From Streptomyces sp. NBC_00249 (GTDB lineage: Bacteria > Actinomycetota > Actinomycetes > Streptomycetales > Streptomycetaceae): DNA of 64,000 nucleotides. Where the stretch lies: positions 248,001 to 312,000 of the forward strand of contig NZ_JAPEMV010000008.1 in the NCBI RefSeq assembly GCF_026342355.1, written 5' to 3'. The notes beneath the pieces are model-generated. The model worked only from the letters and a program-made list of their open reading frames with translations, did no database searches and was not told the DNA's origin. A program made the position numbers and the translations under genes. Shown here one piece after another: positions 34,552 through 43,976 of this stretch. The number at the start of each line of letters is the position of its first letter. Position 1 is the first letter of the stretch.

Positions 34552-35571
34552 ATGCCGACCTGCCCGAACGGGCACCAGTCCGCCTCCGACGACTGGTGCG
34601 AGGTCTGCGGTCACCGCATGGCTGCCCCTACGGGCGCCCCCGCGGCGCCCTCCTACGGCTACGGCTACCCTCCCACGGCCGGTGAGCCCACCGCCCAGGC
34701 CGAGCTCTGCCCGCAGTGCCGGACCCCGCGCGAGGCCATGGCGCCCTTCTGCGAGGAGTGCCGGTACAACTTCCTGACGCGTACGGCGACCTCGTACGCG
34801 CCGCTCGGCCCGGACTCCTCGGCCGGCGCGGGCGGTACGGGCGCGGGTCCGGCGGGTACTCCGCCTCCCCCGCCGCAGGCCCCGCCGGTGTTCTCCCAGG
34901 ACCACTTCGACTACCAGGGCTCCCGCCCGTCGCGGGTCAACCGCCCGGCCGAGCCGCTCCAGGGCGAGGACGACTGGCTGCTGCCGCCGCCCTCCCCCGA
35001 GCTGCCGGTTCAGCCCGCGCCGTTGCAGCCGGTGCAGCCGCAGCCCGTGCAGCAGGAGTACCAGCAGCCCCTGTACCAGCAGCAGCCCCCGGCGCCGCCG
35101 GAGTACCAGCAGCAGCAGCCCCAGCCTCCCCAGCCGCAGCAGCCCTTCCCGTCCCAGCAGACGGGGTCCTCCTGGACGGCGACGATCGGCCCCGACCGCT
35201 CGTACTTCTCGGCGATGATGCAGCGCAGCGGACCGGAGGCGGCCGGGCTCAACCTGCCCGCGTACTCCCCCGAGCAGCACCTCCCGCTCTCCGGCGGCCA
35301 GATCACCATCGGCCGCCGCCGCGCCTCGACGGGCGAGTCCCCGGACATCGACCTCTCGGTGCCCCCGGAGGACCCGGGCGTCTCCCACCAGCACGCGGTA
35401 CTGGTCCAGCAGCCCGATCTCAGCTGGGCGGTGGTCGACCAGAACTCCACCAACGGCACCACCATCAACGGCGGCGAGGAACCGATCCAGCCGTACGTCC
35501 CGGTCCCCCTCGGCGACGGTGACCGCGTCCACGTCGGCGCCTGGACCACGATCACCGTCCGCCGCGGCTGA
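34552..35571 (+). CDS. Zinc-ribbon and FHA-domain protein (GarA-like reader)
   Basis: Predicted 339-residue protein. Two zinc ribbons open it (CPNGHQSASDDWCEVCGH and CPQCRTPREAMAPFCEECR), a long Pro/Gln-rich linker follows (PLYQQQPPAPPEYQQQQP), and an FHA domain ends it (about 245-335: ITIGRRRAS, VSHQHAVL, STNGTTINGG). The GRRR, SHQH and NSTNGT motifs are the phosphothreonine-binding set. FHA proteins such as GarA are the main PknG substrates in actinobacteria, so this is a likely target or reader of the kinase, but the N-terminal phospho-site of GarA is not recognisable. ATG 34552 is preferred to 34522 because GGAGAAGGGGG lies just upstream. Confidence 0.87.
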   Translation: MPTCPNGHQSASDDWCEVCGHRMAAPTGAPAAPSYGYGYPPTAGEPTAQAELCPQCRTPREAMAPFCEECRYNFLTRTATSYAPLGPDSSAGAGGTGAGPAGTPPPPPQAPPVFSQDHFDYQGSRPSRVNRPAEPLQGEDDWLLPPPSPELPVQPAPLQPVQPQPVQQEYQQPLYQQQPPAPPEYQQQQPQPPQPQQPFPSQQTGSSWTATIGPDRSYFSAMMQRSGPEAAGLNLPAYSPEQHLPLSGGQITIGRRRASTGESPDIDLSVPPEDPGVSHQHAVLVQQPDLSWAVVDQNSTNGTTINGGEEPIQPYVPVPLGDGDRVHVGAWTTITVRRG

Positions 35572-35589
35572 ACCCCGGCCGGCCCCCGG

Positions 35590-36585
35590 CTACACCTGCT
35601 CCGCCGGCTCCCCCAGGGGCCATACGTAGGGCCCCTGGGGATCGTCGAGCCAGGACCACTGGCCCCCGTCGGTGACGGTGACGCCGAAGCGCTCGCGCGC
35701 CGGCCGGTCCTCGCGCCGCCACAGGTCCAGCGCCTCGCGGGGGTGCAGTACGCCCGCGGTCAGGATCAGCAGGAACTGGAAGCGCTCGTTCTCCACCAGG
35801 TCGTACGGGACCCCGTGCAGCGGCCCGGTCGTCCCCACGGGGTGCGGCGAGGCCGTGGCCCCGCGCAGCGGGACGAAGTAGGCGGAGGTGTGGAGGAAAC
35901 GGCCCTCGGCGAAGTCGGGGTCCCGGACCCTGAGCGCGATCAGCCCGGTCGACAGCGGGGCCAGGATCCGCGCCCCCGGCCGGCACTGGCCCAGCCAGGC
36001 GTGCGGGATCAGCGGCAGCGTGCAGGTCACCAGGATCCGGTCGAAGGGGGCGCGGGAGGGGCAGCCGCGCGCCCCGTCGCCGGTGACCACCGTCGGCCGG
36101 TAGCCGAGGAGCGCGAGATGGGCCCGGGCCGACTCGGTGATCTCCTCCTCCAGGTCCACGGTGGTGACCAGGTCCTCGCCGAGGCGGTGGCAGAGCAGGG
36201 CCGCGTTGTAACCGGTGCCCGCGCCGATCTCCAGCACGTTGTCCCCGTCGCGGACCTGGAGCGCCTCCAGCATCTTCGCCATCAGGGAGGGCTGGCTGCT
36301 GGAGGAGACCAGCTCGCCGTCGCGCAGCCGGGTCGCGAGCGGGGCGTCCGCGTACACGCCGCGCAGCCAGCGGGCCCGCAGTTCGGGATCCGGGTCCTCG
36401 CCCCAGAGCCGCTCGTGGCCGGCCCCACGGCCGGTCCAGAACCAGGGCACGAACAGGTGGCGGGGCACGGCCGCGAAGGCCGCCCGCCAGTCCGGGTCCT
36501 CCAGCGCGCCCGCGGCGACGAGCTCCCGTACCTGGGCGGCGTGCGCGGTCTCCCGCAGGTCCCGTACCGTGCCGCCGGTGCTCAT
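35590..36585 (-). CDS. PCMT-like SAM-dependent methyltransferase
   Basis: Predicted 331-residue protein related to protein-L-isoaspartate O-methyltransferase. The SAM-binding motif I is VLEIGAGTGYNAALL, and the preceding SSSQPSLMAKMLEAL is the substrate-site loop of that family. The second half (VENERFQFLLIL) is an extension seen in Streptomyces versions, some of which are RiPP- or repair-associated. I chose the ATG at 36585 with GTGGAG upstream. It is convergent with the FHA gene (18 bases apart) and divergent from the globin gene. The true methyl acceptor is unknown. Confidence 0.82.
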   Translation of the reverse strand: MSTGGTVRDLRETAHAAQVRELVAAGALEDPDWRAAFAAVPRHLFVPWFWTGRGAGHERLWGEDPDPELRARWLRGVYADAPLATRLRDGELVSSSSQPSLMAKMLEALQVRDGDNVLEIGAGTGYNAALLCHRLGEDLVTTVDLEEEITESARAHLALLGYRPTVVTGDGARGCPSRAPFDRILVTCTLPLIPHAWLGQCRPGARILAPLSTGLIALRVRDPDFAEGRFLHTSAYFVPLRGATASPHPVGTTGPLHGVPYDLVENERFQFLLILTAGVLHPREALDLWRREDRPARERFGVTVTDGGQWSWLDDPQGPYVWPLGEPAEQV

Positions 36586-36685
36586 GTCTCCACTGTCCTG
36601 CGGGCGGCCCCCGGATGCGACCTCGCGCCCGGGGCCCGGTCCTAGGACCGGGGTCCTCCGTCCGGGCGTCTGAGACGATGGTCGG

Positions 36686-37090
36686 GTGAATGACGATCCG
36701 CAGAGCACGGTCCAGGAGATGACCTTCTACGAGCTGGTGGGCGGCGAGGACACGTTCCGCCGTCTGGTCCACCGCTTCTACCAAGGGGTCGCGGGGGACC
36801 CGCTGCTGCGTCCGATGTACCCGGAGGAGGACCTCGGGCCCGCCGAGGAGCGGTTCGCACTGTTCCTGATGCAGTACTGGGGCGGCCCGACGACGTACAG
36901 CGAGAACCGCGGCCACCCGCGCCTGCGGATGCGGCACGCGCCGTTCCAGGTGGACGCGGCCGCGCACGACGCGTGGCTGAAGCACATGCGGGTCGCGGTG
37001 GACGAGCTGGGCCTCGCGCCGGAGCACGAGGCGCAGCTGTGGCGGTACCTGACCTACGCCGCCGCGTCGATGATCAACACGGCGGGCTGA
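36686..37090 (+). CDS. glbO: Group II truncated haemoglobin
   Basis: Predicted 134-residue haem protein of the GlbO group. Features: TFYELVGGEDTFRRLVHRFY, a conserved YWGGP near the E-helix end, and the proximal histidine in RLRMRHAPF. Such globins bind oxygen and deal with reactive oxygen or nitrogen species. The start is a GTG at 36686 (GTG-AAT-GAC). It shares a 100-base intergenic region with the divergent methyltransferase. A hairpin terminator follows directly. Confidence 0.95.
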   Translation: MNDDPQSTVQEMTFYELVGGEDTFRRLVHRFYQGVAGDPLLRPMYPEEDLGPAEERFALFLMQYWGGPTTYSENRGHPRLRMRHAPFQVDAAAHDAWLKHMRVAVDELGLAPEHEAQLWRYLTYAAASMINTAG

Positions 37091-37102
37091 CCGGGCCGTC
37101 CC

Positions 37103-37123
37103 GGCCGTCCCGGCGGGACGGCC
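37103..37123. terminator. Hairpin between glbO and convergent operon
   Basis: Perfect 9-bp arms GGCCGTCCC / GGGACGGCC with a GGC loop; an upstream copy of the left arm (37093-37102) could pair instead. It lies between the globin stop and the convergent hypothetical gene. Confidence 0.8.
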
Positions 37124-37130
37124 CCTGCGG

Positions 37131-37856
37131 TCAGACCGGCCGTACCTGGAGGGCGCCCAGCCCGCCGGTCCGTCCGGGGCTCCGCGTGGCGACGGACCCG
37201 TACGGGGTGCTCAGCCGCAGCCAGCCGCCGGAGGCGAACAGCGCCACGGGGGCCGGTGCGGGGGCGCCTTCGGGCGCGGGCGCGGCGGGCACGGTGGACC
37301 GTACCGGCCTGAGGAAGCCCAGGGACTGCGCGGCGTGCACGGCGCGCAGCGGGAGCTCGGTGTCGCCCAGCGTGCGGGACCAGATCTCGCGGCCGATGCG
37401 GTCCCGCTCGGAGCGGGTCCGGTGCTGCGGGGGCAGGGCCTCGTCACGGGCCCGGAACTCGGCGACGGCGGCGGCCACGGCCGCCCGTACCGCCTCGGGC
37501 TCCGGCAGTCCCGGCACGGGCTGCCAGCCGCCGCGCGGCGGGAGCACCCCGGCCCAGGGCGGGCCGGTGACCGGCCCGGGCACGGTGACGCCGGCGAGGC
37601 CCTCGTCGACGGCCTCCAGCAGCTCACCGGCGGACACGGTCACGTCCAGCGGGGTCGCGGCCGGCCCGGCGAGCCGTACCGCGCGCACGGCCAGCACGTC
37701 GAAGGACGGGGGCCGCCCGAAGACGGCGAGCGCGCCGCCGCCCGACCGCGCCTGGAGGCGTACGGCGGCGGCGCGGTCGTAGTGCACCAGCCGGCCGAGG
37801 AAGGCGGCGAGGTCCGCCGCCTCCCCGGCGTCGGCGAAGCGCAGCTGCTCGTTCAT
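37131..37856 (-). CDS. Conserved hypothetical protein, coupled to a thioesterase
   Basis: Predicted 241-residue soluble protein starting MNEQLRFADAGEAADLAAFL. I recognise no domain. It has no signal peptide or membrane helix; the middle contains GVLPPRGGWQPVPGLPEPEA and a basic helix QHRTRSERDRIGREIWSR. It overlaps the upstream thioesterase by 4 bases (ATGA), so the two are translated together and may work in one pathway or complex. It ends the leftward ettA-thioesterase set. Confidence 0.75.
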   Translation of the reverse strand: MNEQLRFADAGEAADLAAFLGRLVHYDRAAAVRLQARSGGGALAVFGRPPSFDVLAVRAVRLAGPAATPLDVTVSAGELLEAVDEGLAGVTVPGPVTGPPWAGVLPPRGGWQPVPGLPEPEAVRAAVAAAVAEFRARDEALPPQHRTRSERDRIGREIWSRTLGDTELPLRAVHAAQSLGFLRPVRSTVPAAPAPEGAPAPAPVALFASGGWLRLSTPYGSVATRSPGRTGGLGALQVRPV

Positions 37857-38320
37857 GCCGCGAGGCGCCCTTCGGAGCCCTTGCGGCGGTCCTTCGGCTC
37901 GTCGAGGTACTCCTCGAGGAAGAGCCGTTCCTCGGCCGTGATGCGGCGAGGCCGCCCCTCGGCGAGGTTGTAGGGCACGACCACGGTCTCGGCCCGGACG
38001 TAGACCGTCTCGGGCGTCTCCTCGGTCGCCTCGTCCTTGACCTCGTAGCGGATGGTCAGGGACGCGGCGCCTATCCGGGTCACCCAGGACTCGATGAGCA
38101 CCGGCTCGTGCCGGTGCACGAGGGGCAGCTTGTAGTCGATCTCGTGGCGGGCGACGACGGAGCCGCCCGTGAAGGAATCGCTGCCCTCCCCCGGCGCCAG
38201 GCGGAACATGAAGTCGATGCGCGCCTCCTCCAGGTAGCGGAGGAAGACGACGTTGTTGACGTGCCCGAAGGCATCCATGTCCGCCCAGCGGAGGGGGCAC
38301 CTGTAGTGGTGTCTGGCCAT
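37853..38320 (-). CDS. Hotdog-fold acyl-CoA thioesterase
   Basis: Predicted 155-residue cytoplasmic enzyme of the 4-hydroxybenzoyl-CoA thioesterase-like family. The active-site motif RWADMDAFGHVNNVVFLRYLEEAR is present in outline (aspartate followed by GHVNN), with VVARHEIDYKLPL in the next strand. It would hydrolyse acyl-CoA thioesters; chain specificity is unknown. It starts 9 bases after ettA and overlaps the next gene by 4 bases, which suggests one transcript. Confidence 0.9.
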   Translation of the reverse strand: MARHHYRCPLRWADMDAFGHVNNVVFLRYLEEARIDFMFRLAPGEGSDSFTGGSVVARHEIDYKLPLVHRHEPVLIESWVTRIGAASLTIRYEVKDEATEETPETVYVRAETVVVPYNLAEGRPRRITAEERLFLEEYLDEPKDRRKGSEGRLAA

Positions 38321-38329
38321 GGTCTCGGC

Positions 38330-39994
<1,665 letters not shown>

Positions 39995-40132
39995 GAGAAA
40001 CCGTCCGGCAGATCGATGGTGGGCAGATACACCCCATCTTGCCGTACGTCCATCCCCGGGGGGAAACGCGTATGACCCGACCCCCTTGACCAGGGGCCCC
40101 TGCCCCCACCGGCACGCGGCGGGCGGCACCGG

Positions 40133-40195
40133 CCGAATCCAGGCCCGCCGGCGTTTGAGGCGCGGGGTCTGGGGCGGAGCCCCAGGATCTTTCAG
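40133..40195. repeat. Dispersed Streptomyces intergenic element with hairpin
   Basis: The stretch containing CCGCCGGCGTTTGAGGCGCG and then TCTGGGGCGGAGCCCCAGGA is a sequence I recall in very many Streptomyces intergenic regions. Its core is a perfect stem CTGGGGC / GCCCCAG with a GGA loop (40169-40185). It could act as a terminator for the leftward PAP2 gene. Confidence 0.7.
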
Positions 40196-40272
40196 CCGCG
40201 CCGGCGACCGAGGCGGGAACGGAGGAAGGGCGGGGCGGGGAGCAACCCGTCCCACCAGGCCGCCACGGGCCG

Positions 40273-40319
40273 GGACGCCGGGGCGTACCGGACGCCGGGG
40301 CGTACCGGACGCCGGGGCG
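40273..40319. repeat. 17-bp tandem repeat, about 2.8 copies
   Basis: The unit GGACGCCGGGGCGTACC occurs at 40273-40289 and 40290-40306, and again truncated from 40307. It lies just after the stop of the PAP2-kinase gene. Confidence 0.85.
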
Positions 40320-40324
40320 CGGGC

Positions 40325-41869
40325 TCAGCGGGGGCGGTAGACGGTGAGGGCGTCGGGGAGCGCGTCGAGAACAAGGGCGGCCGGGGCCTGCGCGTACTCA
40401 CCGTCGTAGGCGAGCGCGGTACCGGCGGGGATGTCCCCGATGCGCAGGCTGCGCAGGCGCGTCGCGACGTGCACGGGGGACCGGCTGAGCGGCCCGGCGA
40501 AGGCGGCGGCGAGCAGCCGCGGGCCGGGCCGGCCACCGCCGTGGACGAGCCGCAGGTCGAGCAGGCCCTCACCGAGGCTGTCCCGGCGGCGCGGGGCGGG
40601 GCCGGAACCCTGGTAGGTGCCGTTGCCGGCGAAGAGCAGCCACGCGCTGCGGGGCCGCCCGGCCAGCGTCAGCCGTACGGGCCGCTCGGCGCGCAGCACC
40701 TGCCAGGCCGCCAGCACCGCGGCCGGCCCGCCCCCGATCCGCGGCCCCCACCGCAGCCGGTGCCGCAGCAGCTCGGGGTAGGCGCCGATGCTGAAGTTGT
40801 TCAGGAAGTACCGGGCCCCGGAACCGGAACCCCCGGCGGAACCGGCGCCTGCCTCCGCGGCGACGGAGCCCGGCCCCGGGGAGGGGCGGCGGGGTGGAGT
40901 GGGGGTGAAGCGGCCCAGGGTGATGTGGACCGCTTGGCCCGTGGCCACGGCGCGGCAGGTGTCGTCCGGTCCGGAGAGGCCGAGGTCCAGCGCGAAGTGG
41001 TTCAGGGTGCCGCCGGGGAACACCGCCAGCGGCAGCCCGGCGCGCAGGGCGGCGGTCGCGGCGGCGTTGACGGTGCCGTCGCCTCCGCACACCCCGAGCA
41101 CGGTGGCCCGGGCCGCGGCCGAGGCCAGCGCGGCCTCCAGCTCCGTACCCCCGCACTCGACGACCTCCGCCGCCGGAAGCCGCTCGCGCAGCACGTCGAG
41201 CCCCGCTTCGGCGGCCGTCCCCGACCCGGTGTTCACCACGACCACCAGCCCGGCGCCGTCCGGCAGGGCCGGTACCCCGGCCGCCTTCCGTTCGTCGCCC
41301 GGGACGACCCGCGCTTCCCGCACGTCCCGCGCGAGGCGGCGTACGACGTACCCCGCGAGCACCCCGAGCGCCGCGCCCGCCATCACGTCGGACGGGTAGT
41401 GCACCCCGGTGTACACCCGGGAGAACGCCACCGACACGGCCACCGGCGCCACCGCGGCCCCCCACCCGGGGGACTCCAGGGCCAGTCCGGCGGTGAAGGC
41501 GAAGGCCGAGGCGGAGTGCCCGGACGGGAAGGACGTGGTCCACGGCGGCGTGACCGGCTGCCGCACCACGGGCACCCCGTCCAGCACCGGCCGGGGCCGG
41601 CGCACCGACCATTTGCCGACGGTGTTGATGGTCGCGGAGGCCAGGGCCAGCGAGGCGATGCCGCGCACCGCCGCCTTGCGGGCCCGGGGCGGTCCGACCG
41701 CGGCGATCGCCGCCGCCGTCGCGCCCCACAGCACCCCGTGGTCGGCGCAGCGCCCGAGGGCCGGCAGCACCCGGTCGGCCCCCGGCCAGTGCCTGCGGGC
41801 CACCGCGTCGAACAGCTGCCGGTCCCACCGTGCGACCGTGCCCCGCCAGGTCAGTTCCTGATCAGCCAT
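40325..41869 (-). CDS. PAP2 phosphatase - diacylglycerol/sphingosine kinase fusion
   Basis: Predicted 514-residue two-domain lipid enzyme. Residues about 30-185 form a PAP2 membrane phosphatase with its three motifs (KWSVRRPRP, FPSGHSASAF, SRVYTGVHYPSD). From about 205 onward is a diacylglycerol-kinase-like catalytic domain with VCGGDGTVNAAATAA and FPGGTLNHFA. One protein could thus remove and add phosphate on lipids, perhaps interconverting diacylglycerol and phosphatidate or handling polyprenyl phosphates. AGGAA precedes the ATG. Both active-site sets look intact. The substrate is not predictable from sequence. Confidence 0.92.
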   Translation of the reverse strand: MADQELTWRGTVARWDRQLFDAVARRHWPGADRVLPALGRCADHGVLWGATAAAIAAVGPPRARKAAVRGIASLALASATINTVGKWSVRRPRPVLDGVPVVRQPVTPPWTTSFPSGHSASAFAFTAGLALESPGWGAAVAPVAVSVAFSRVYTGVHYPSDVMAGAALGVLAGYVVRRLARDVREARVVPGDERKAAGVPALPDGAGLVVVVNTGSGTAAEAGLDVLRERLPAAEVVECGGTELEAALASAAARATVLGVCGGDGTVNAAATAALRAGLPLAVFPGGTLNHFALDLGLSGPDDTCRAVATGQAVHITLGRFTPTPPRRPSPGPGSVAAEAGAGSAGGSGSGARYFLNNFSIGAYPELLRHRLRWGPRIGGGPAAVLAAWQVLRAERPVRLTLAGRPRSAWLLFAGNGTYQGSGPAPRRRDSLGEGLLDLRLVHGGGRPGPRLLAAAFAGPLSRSPVHVATRLRSLRIGDIPAGTALAYDGEYAQAPAALVLDALPDALTVYRPR

Positions 41870-41948
41870 TTCCTGCCCCTACCCCCGGGCACGGATCCGG
41901 AATCAGGACCGCCGCCCGACTGGCCCTACCCCCCGGCCCCTCTCGGAC

Positions 41949-43403
41949 TCAGTACTCCCCTTCCTCGCCCTCCTCGCCTTCCAGCGGCCTCTTGCGCAGC
42001 AGCAGGACCACCATGCCGCCCAGTACCACCAGCCCCACCGCCAGCGCGGCGATCACGGGGGTGGCGGCCGAGCTGCCGCTCGTGGCCAGCCGCTCGTCTT
42101 CGGGGGACTCCTCCTCGGGGGACAGGGACCCGGAGGAGGAGTCCACCGCCACCTCGGTCGCCCCGCCCAGCGTCCCCACCGGCCCGGCGGGGCCGGACTG
42201 CGCCCGCGGCTGCGGCCACACCGCCGCGGCGGTGGCGGTCGTGGCGGACTCGCTGGAACCGGCCACGATCTGCGCCTCGGCGGGGATCCCGCTGGTGAAG
42301 ACCCGCCCGACGGGCACCTTCGTGGAGCCCTGCACGGTGACCGAGGCCGTGCCGTCCGGGGTGCCCGGCGGCACCTCGAAGTACAGCCGGGTCCCGTGTC
42401 CGACGGATTCGAGCGGCCGCCCCTCGGCGTCCACCACCCGCACCCCCATGGCCACGGCCGCCGCGTCCGGGGTGACGCTCACGCTCTGCGCCCCCGTCCG
42501 CACGGTCACCGGCCCGAGCCGGGTCCCGACGGGACCCGACACCGGCCCGGACACCCGGCCCGGGTCCAGGCCCAGCGAGGCGGGCGGCTCCGGCAGCCGA
42601 CCGGCAGCCCGCTGGAGGTAGTCGGCCAGGAGTTCCGCCGCCGGGTCGGCGGCCTCCACCTGCGCCCCGTCGGCCAGCCGCCAGATCGCCACCTGGGTCC
42701 CGGCGGCCGCGCTCTCCGCCGTCAGGGAACCGGCTCCGGCCGCCTTCGCGAGTCCGGCCAGGTCGTTGAGCTGCGGGTAGGAGTGCTCCAGCACCCACCG
42801 GATCCGCCCGGCCTCGGCGTTCCCCGCGAGGGGGCTGCCGTTCCAGCCGCTCTCCGTGTACCGGGCCTGGGGCTGCGCGTATCCCGCCACCCCCACCCCG
42901 TACGTCTGGAGCATGCCGCCGCCGTCGACCCGCATCTCGTACAGCCCGGCCGGGATCTGACGGACCGACCCGTCCCCGGTGCGCAGGACCGCCTGCCCGT
43001 ACGTCTTCAGCCCGTCGAGCACGGCGCTCGCGCCCTCAGCCGCCCGGCCGGCCGCCGGGTCGGAATCGGCGGAGGCACGGGCGCCCGGGGCCGCGGCGAG
43101 GGCGGCCGCGGCCAGCAGCGCCACCGCCAGCGGCCTTCGTACGGAGCCCCGTACCGCCGCCACGGCCGGCTGACCGGTATCGGGGACAACAGGAGCGACA
43201 GCAGCAGCGACGACAGGAACGGCCCCGGTGCCGCGCGCGGGGTCGGGACCCGCAGGACCGGCAGGAACAGGAAGCGGAACCTCCGGCCCGGCAGGCCCAG
43301 CGGCCTGTGGCACGGCGGACGTGGAGGCCGGTCCGCGCGCGGGCGCGGAGCCCGGCACGCGGGATTCGGTGGATACGGAGGACGCGGGAACAGCAATCGA
43401 CAC
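41949..43403 (-). CDS. Thioester-domain-like surface protein lacking the thioester cysteine
   Basis: Predicted 484-residue cell-surface protein. After an unusual 85-residue Pro/Ala leader come a signal-like helix (PLAVALLAAAALAAAPGARA), a thioester (TQXA) domain, a beta-rich stalk, an acidic Ser/Glu region, a sortase-like LATSG, a membrane helix (VIAALAVGLVVLGGMVVLLL) and a basic-acidic tail. In related Streptomyces proteins the thioester forms between a Cys in a TYC motif and Gln in TQVAIW. Here Gln237 is kept but the Cys position is Gly169 (TYGVGV). The GTG at 43403 has GGGGAAG upstream; a GTG at 43163 would start nearer the signal helix. Confidence 0.8.
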   Translation of the reverse strand: MSIAVPASSVSTESRVPGSAPARGPASTSAVPQAAGPAGPEVPLPVPAGPAGPDPARGTGAVPVVAAAVAPVVPDTGQPAVAAVRGSVRRPLAVALLAAAALAAAPGARASADSDPAAGRAAEGASAVLDGLKTYGQAVLRTGDGSVRQIPAGLYEMRVDGGGMLQTYGVGVAGYAQPQARYTESGWNGSPLAGNAEAGRIRWVLEHSYPQLNDLAGLAKAAGAGSLTAESAAAGTQVAIWRLADGAQVEAADPAAELLADYLQRAAGRLPEPPASLGLDPGRVSGPVSGPVGTRLGPVTVRTGAQSVSVTPDAAAVAMGVRVVDAEGRPLESVGHGTRLYFEVPPGTPDGTASVTVQGSTKVPVGRVFTSGIPAEAQIVAGSSESATTATAAAVWPQPRAQSGPAGPVGTLGGATEVAVDSSSGSLSPEEESPEDERLATSGSSAATPVIAALAVGLVVLGGMVVLLLRKRPLEGEEGEEGEY

Positions 43404-43471
43404 AGTCTTCCCCTTCGGGCCAAAGACCCAGGTGCCCGTGAGTACCGGGGAATCCTAGCCGCCTCGAACAC

Positions 43472-43879
43472 TCAGACCACCGCCGCCTTCTGAGGGCCCA
43501 TCAGTGGGGTGTCCGTCTTGACCACCCGCCGGAACGCCGCCGTTCCGCGGTTCAGGTCGTGTCCGATGCTGATCGCGTCGATGTCCGCCGAGAACCACCG
43601 GGCGCCGTCGCCGTCCGGCGGGGCCTCCCGGACCCGTAGCCGCCCGTGGACCACGAGCGGTTCCCCCACCGACACGGAACTGGCCAGGTTCAGCGCCAGG
43701 ACCCGGCGCGCCCACACCGTGTAGAAGCTGGTGGGCGCGTCCGTCCAGGCTTCCGTCCGCCGGTCGAAGTACCTCGGCGTCACCGCGAAGCGGAACCTCG
43801 CCGAGGGACCGGTGACGGTCTCCTTGAAGTCGATCTGCGTCGCCACATGGCCCACCAGCGTGACCAGGGTGTCGTTCAT
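43472..43879 (-). CDS. ssbB: Single-stranded DNA-binding protein, SsbB-like
   Basis: Predicted 135-residue OB-fold protein (NDTLVTLVGHVATQIDFKET, ARFRFAVTPRYFD, GEPLVVHGRLRV). It lacks the long linker and the acidic DDxIPF tip of the replicative SSB and ends MGPQKAAVV. This is the form of the second Streptomyces SSB, SsbB, which is reported to act in chromosome segregation during sporulation. The ATG at 43879 is chosen with GGAGG upstream. It lies downstream of two dynamin-like genes on the same strand, which also act in sporulation septation. Confidence 0.88.
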   Translation of the reverse strand: MNDTLVTLVGHVATQIDFKETVTGPSARFRFAVTPRYFDRRTEAWTDAPTSFYTVWARRVLALNLASSVSVGEPLVVHGRLRVREAPPDGDGARWFSADIDAISIGHDLNRGTAAFRRVVKTDTPLMGPQKAAVV

Positions 43880-43976
43880 CCCGGCCGCCTCCCCACGTCC
43901 CTTGCCCCCCACGGACCCTCCGCACGGGGTAGGACCATGCTGGCCGGGACCGCGAATCCCCGCTCCGGCCTGTGGA

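Larger units (their letters stand above)
39995..40324. other. Intergenic interval with repeats upstream of ettA
   Basis: About 330 bases without a convincing gene. It holds the ettA promoter region, a Streptomyces-type dispersed hairpin element and a 17-bp tandem repeat, described separately. Confidence 0.6.

Noticed and set aside
28906..35532. Very long minus-strand open frame (over 2200 codons) opposite the kinase, phosphatase, VWA and FHA genes
   Set aside because: It is antisense to genes with complete family motifs. High GC removes stop codons from the complementary frame; the translation is compositionally biased and has no recognisable domain.
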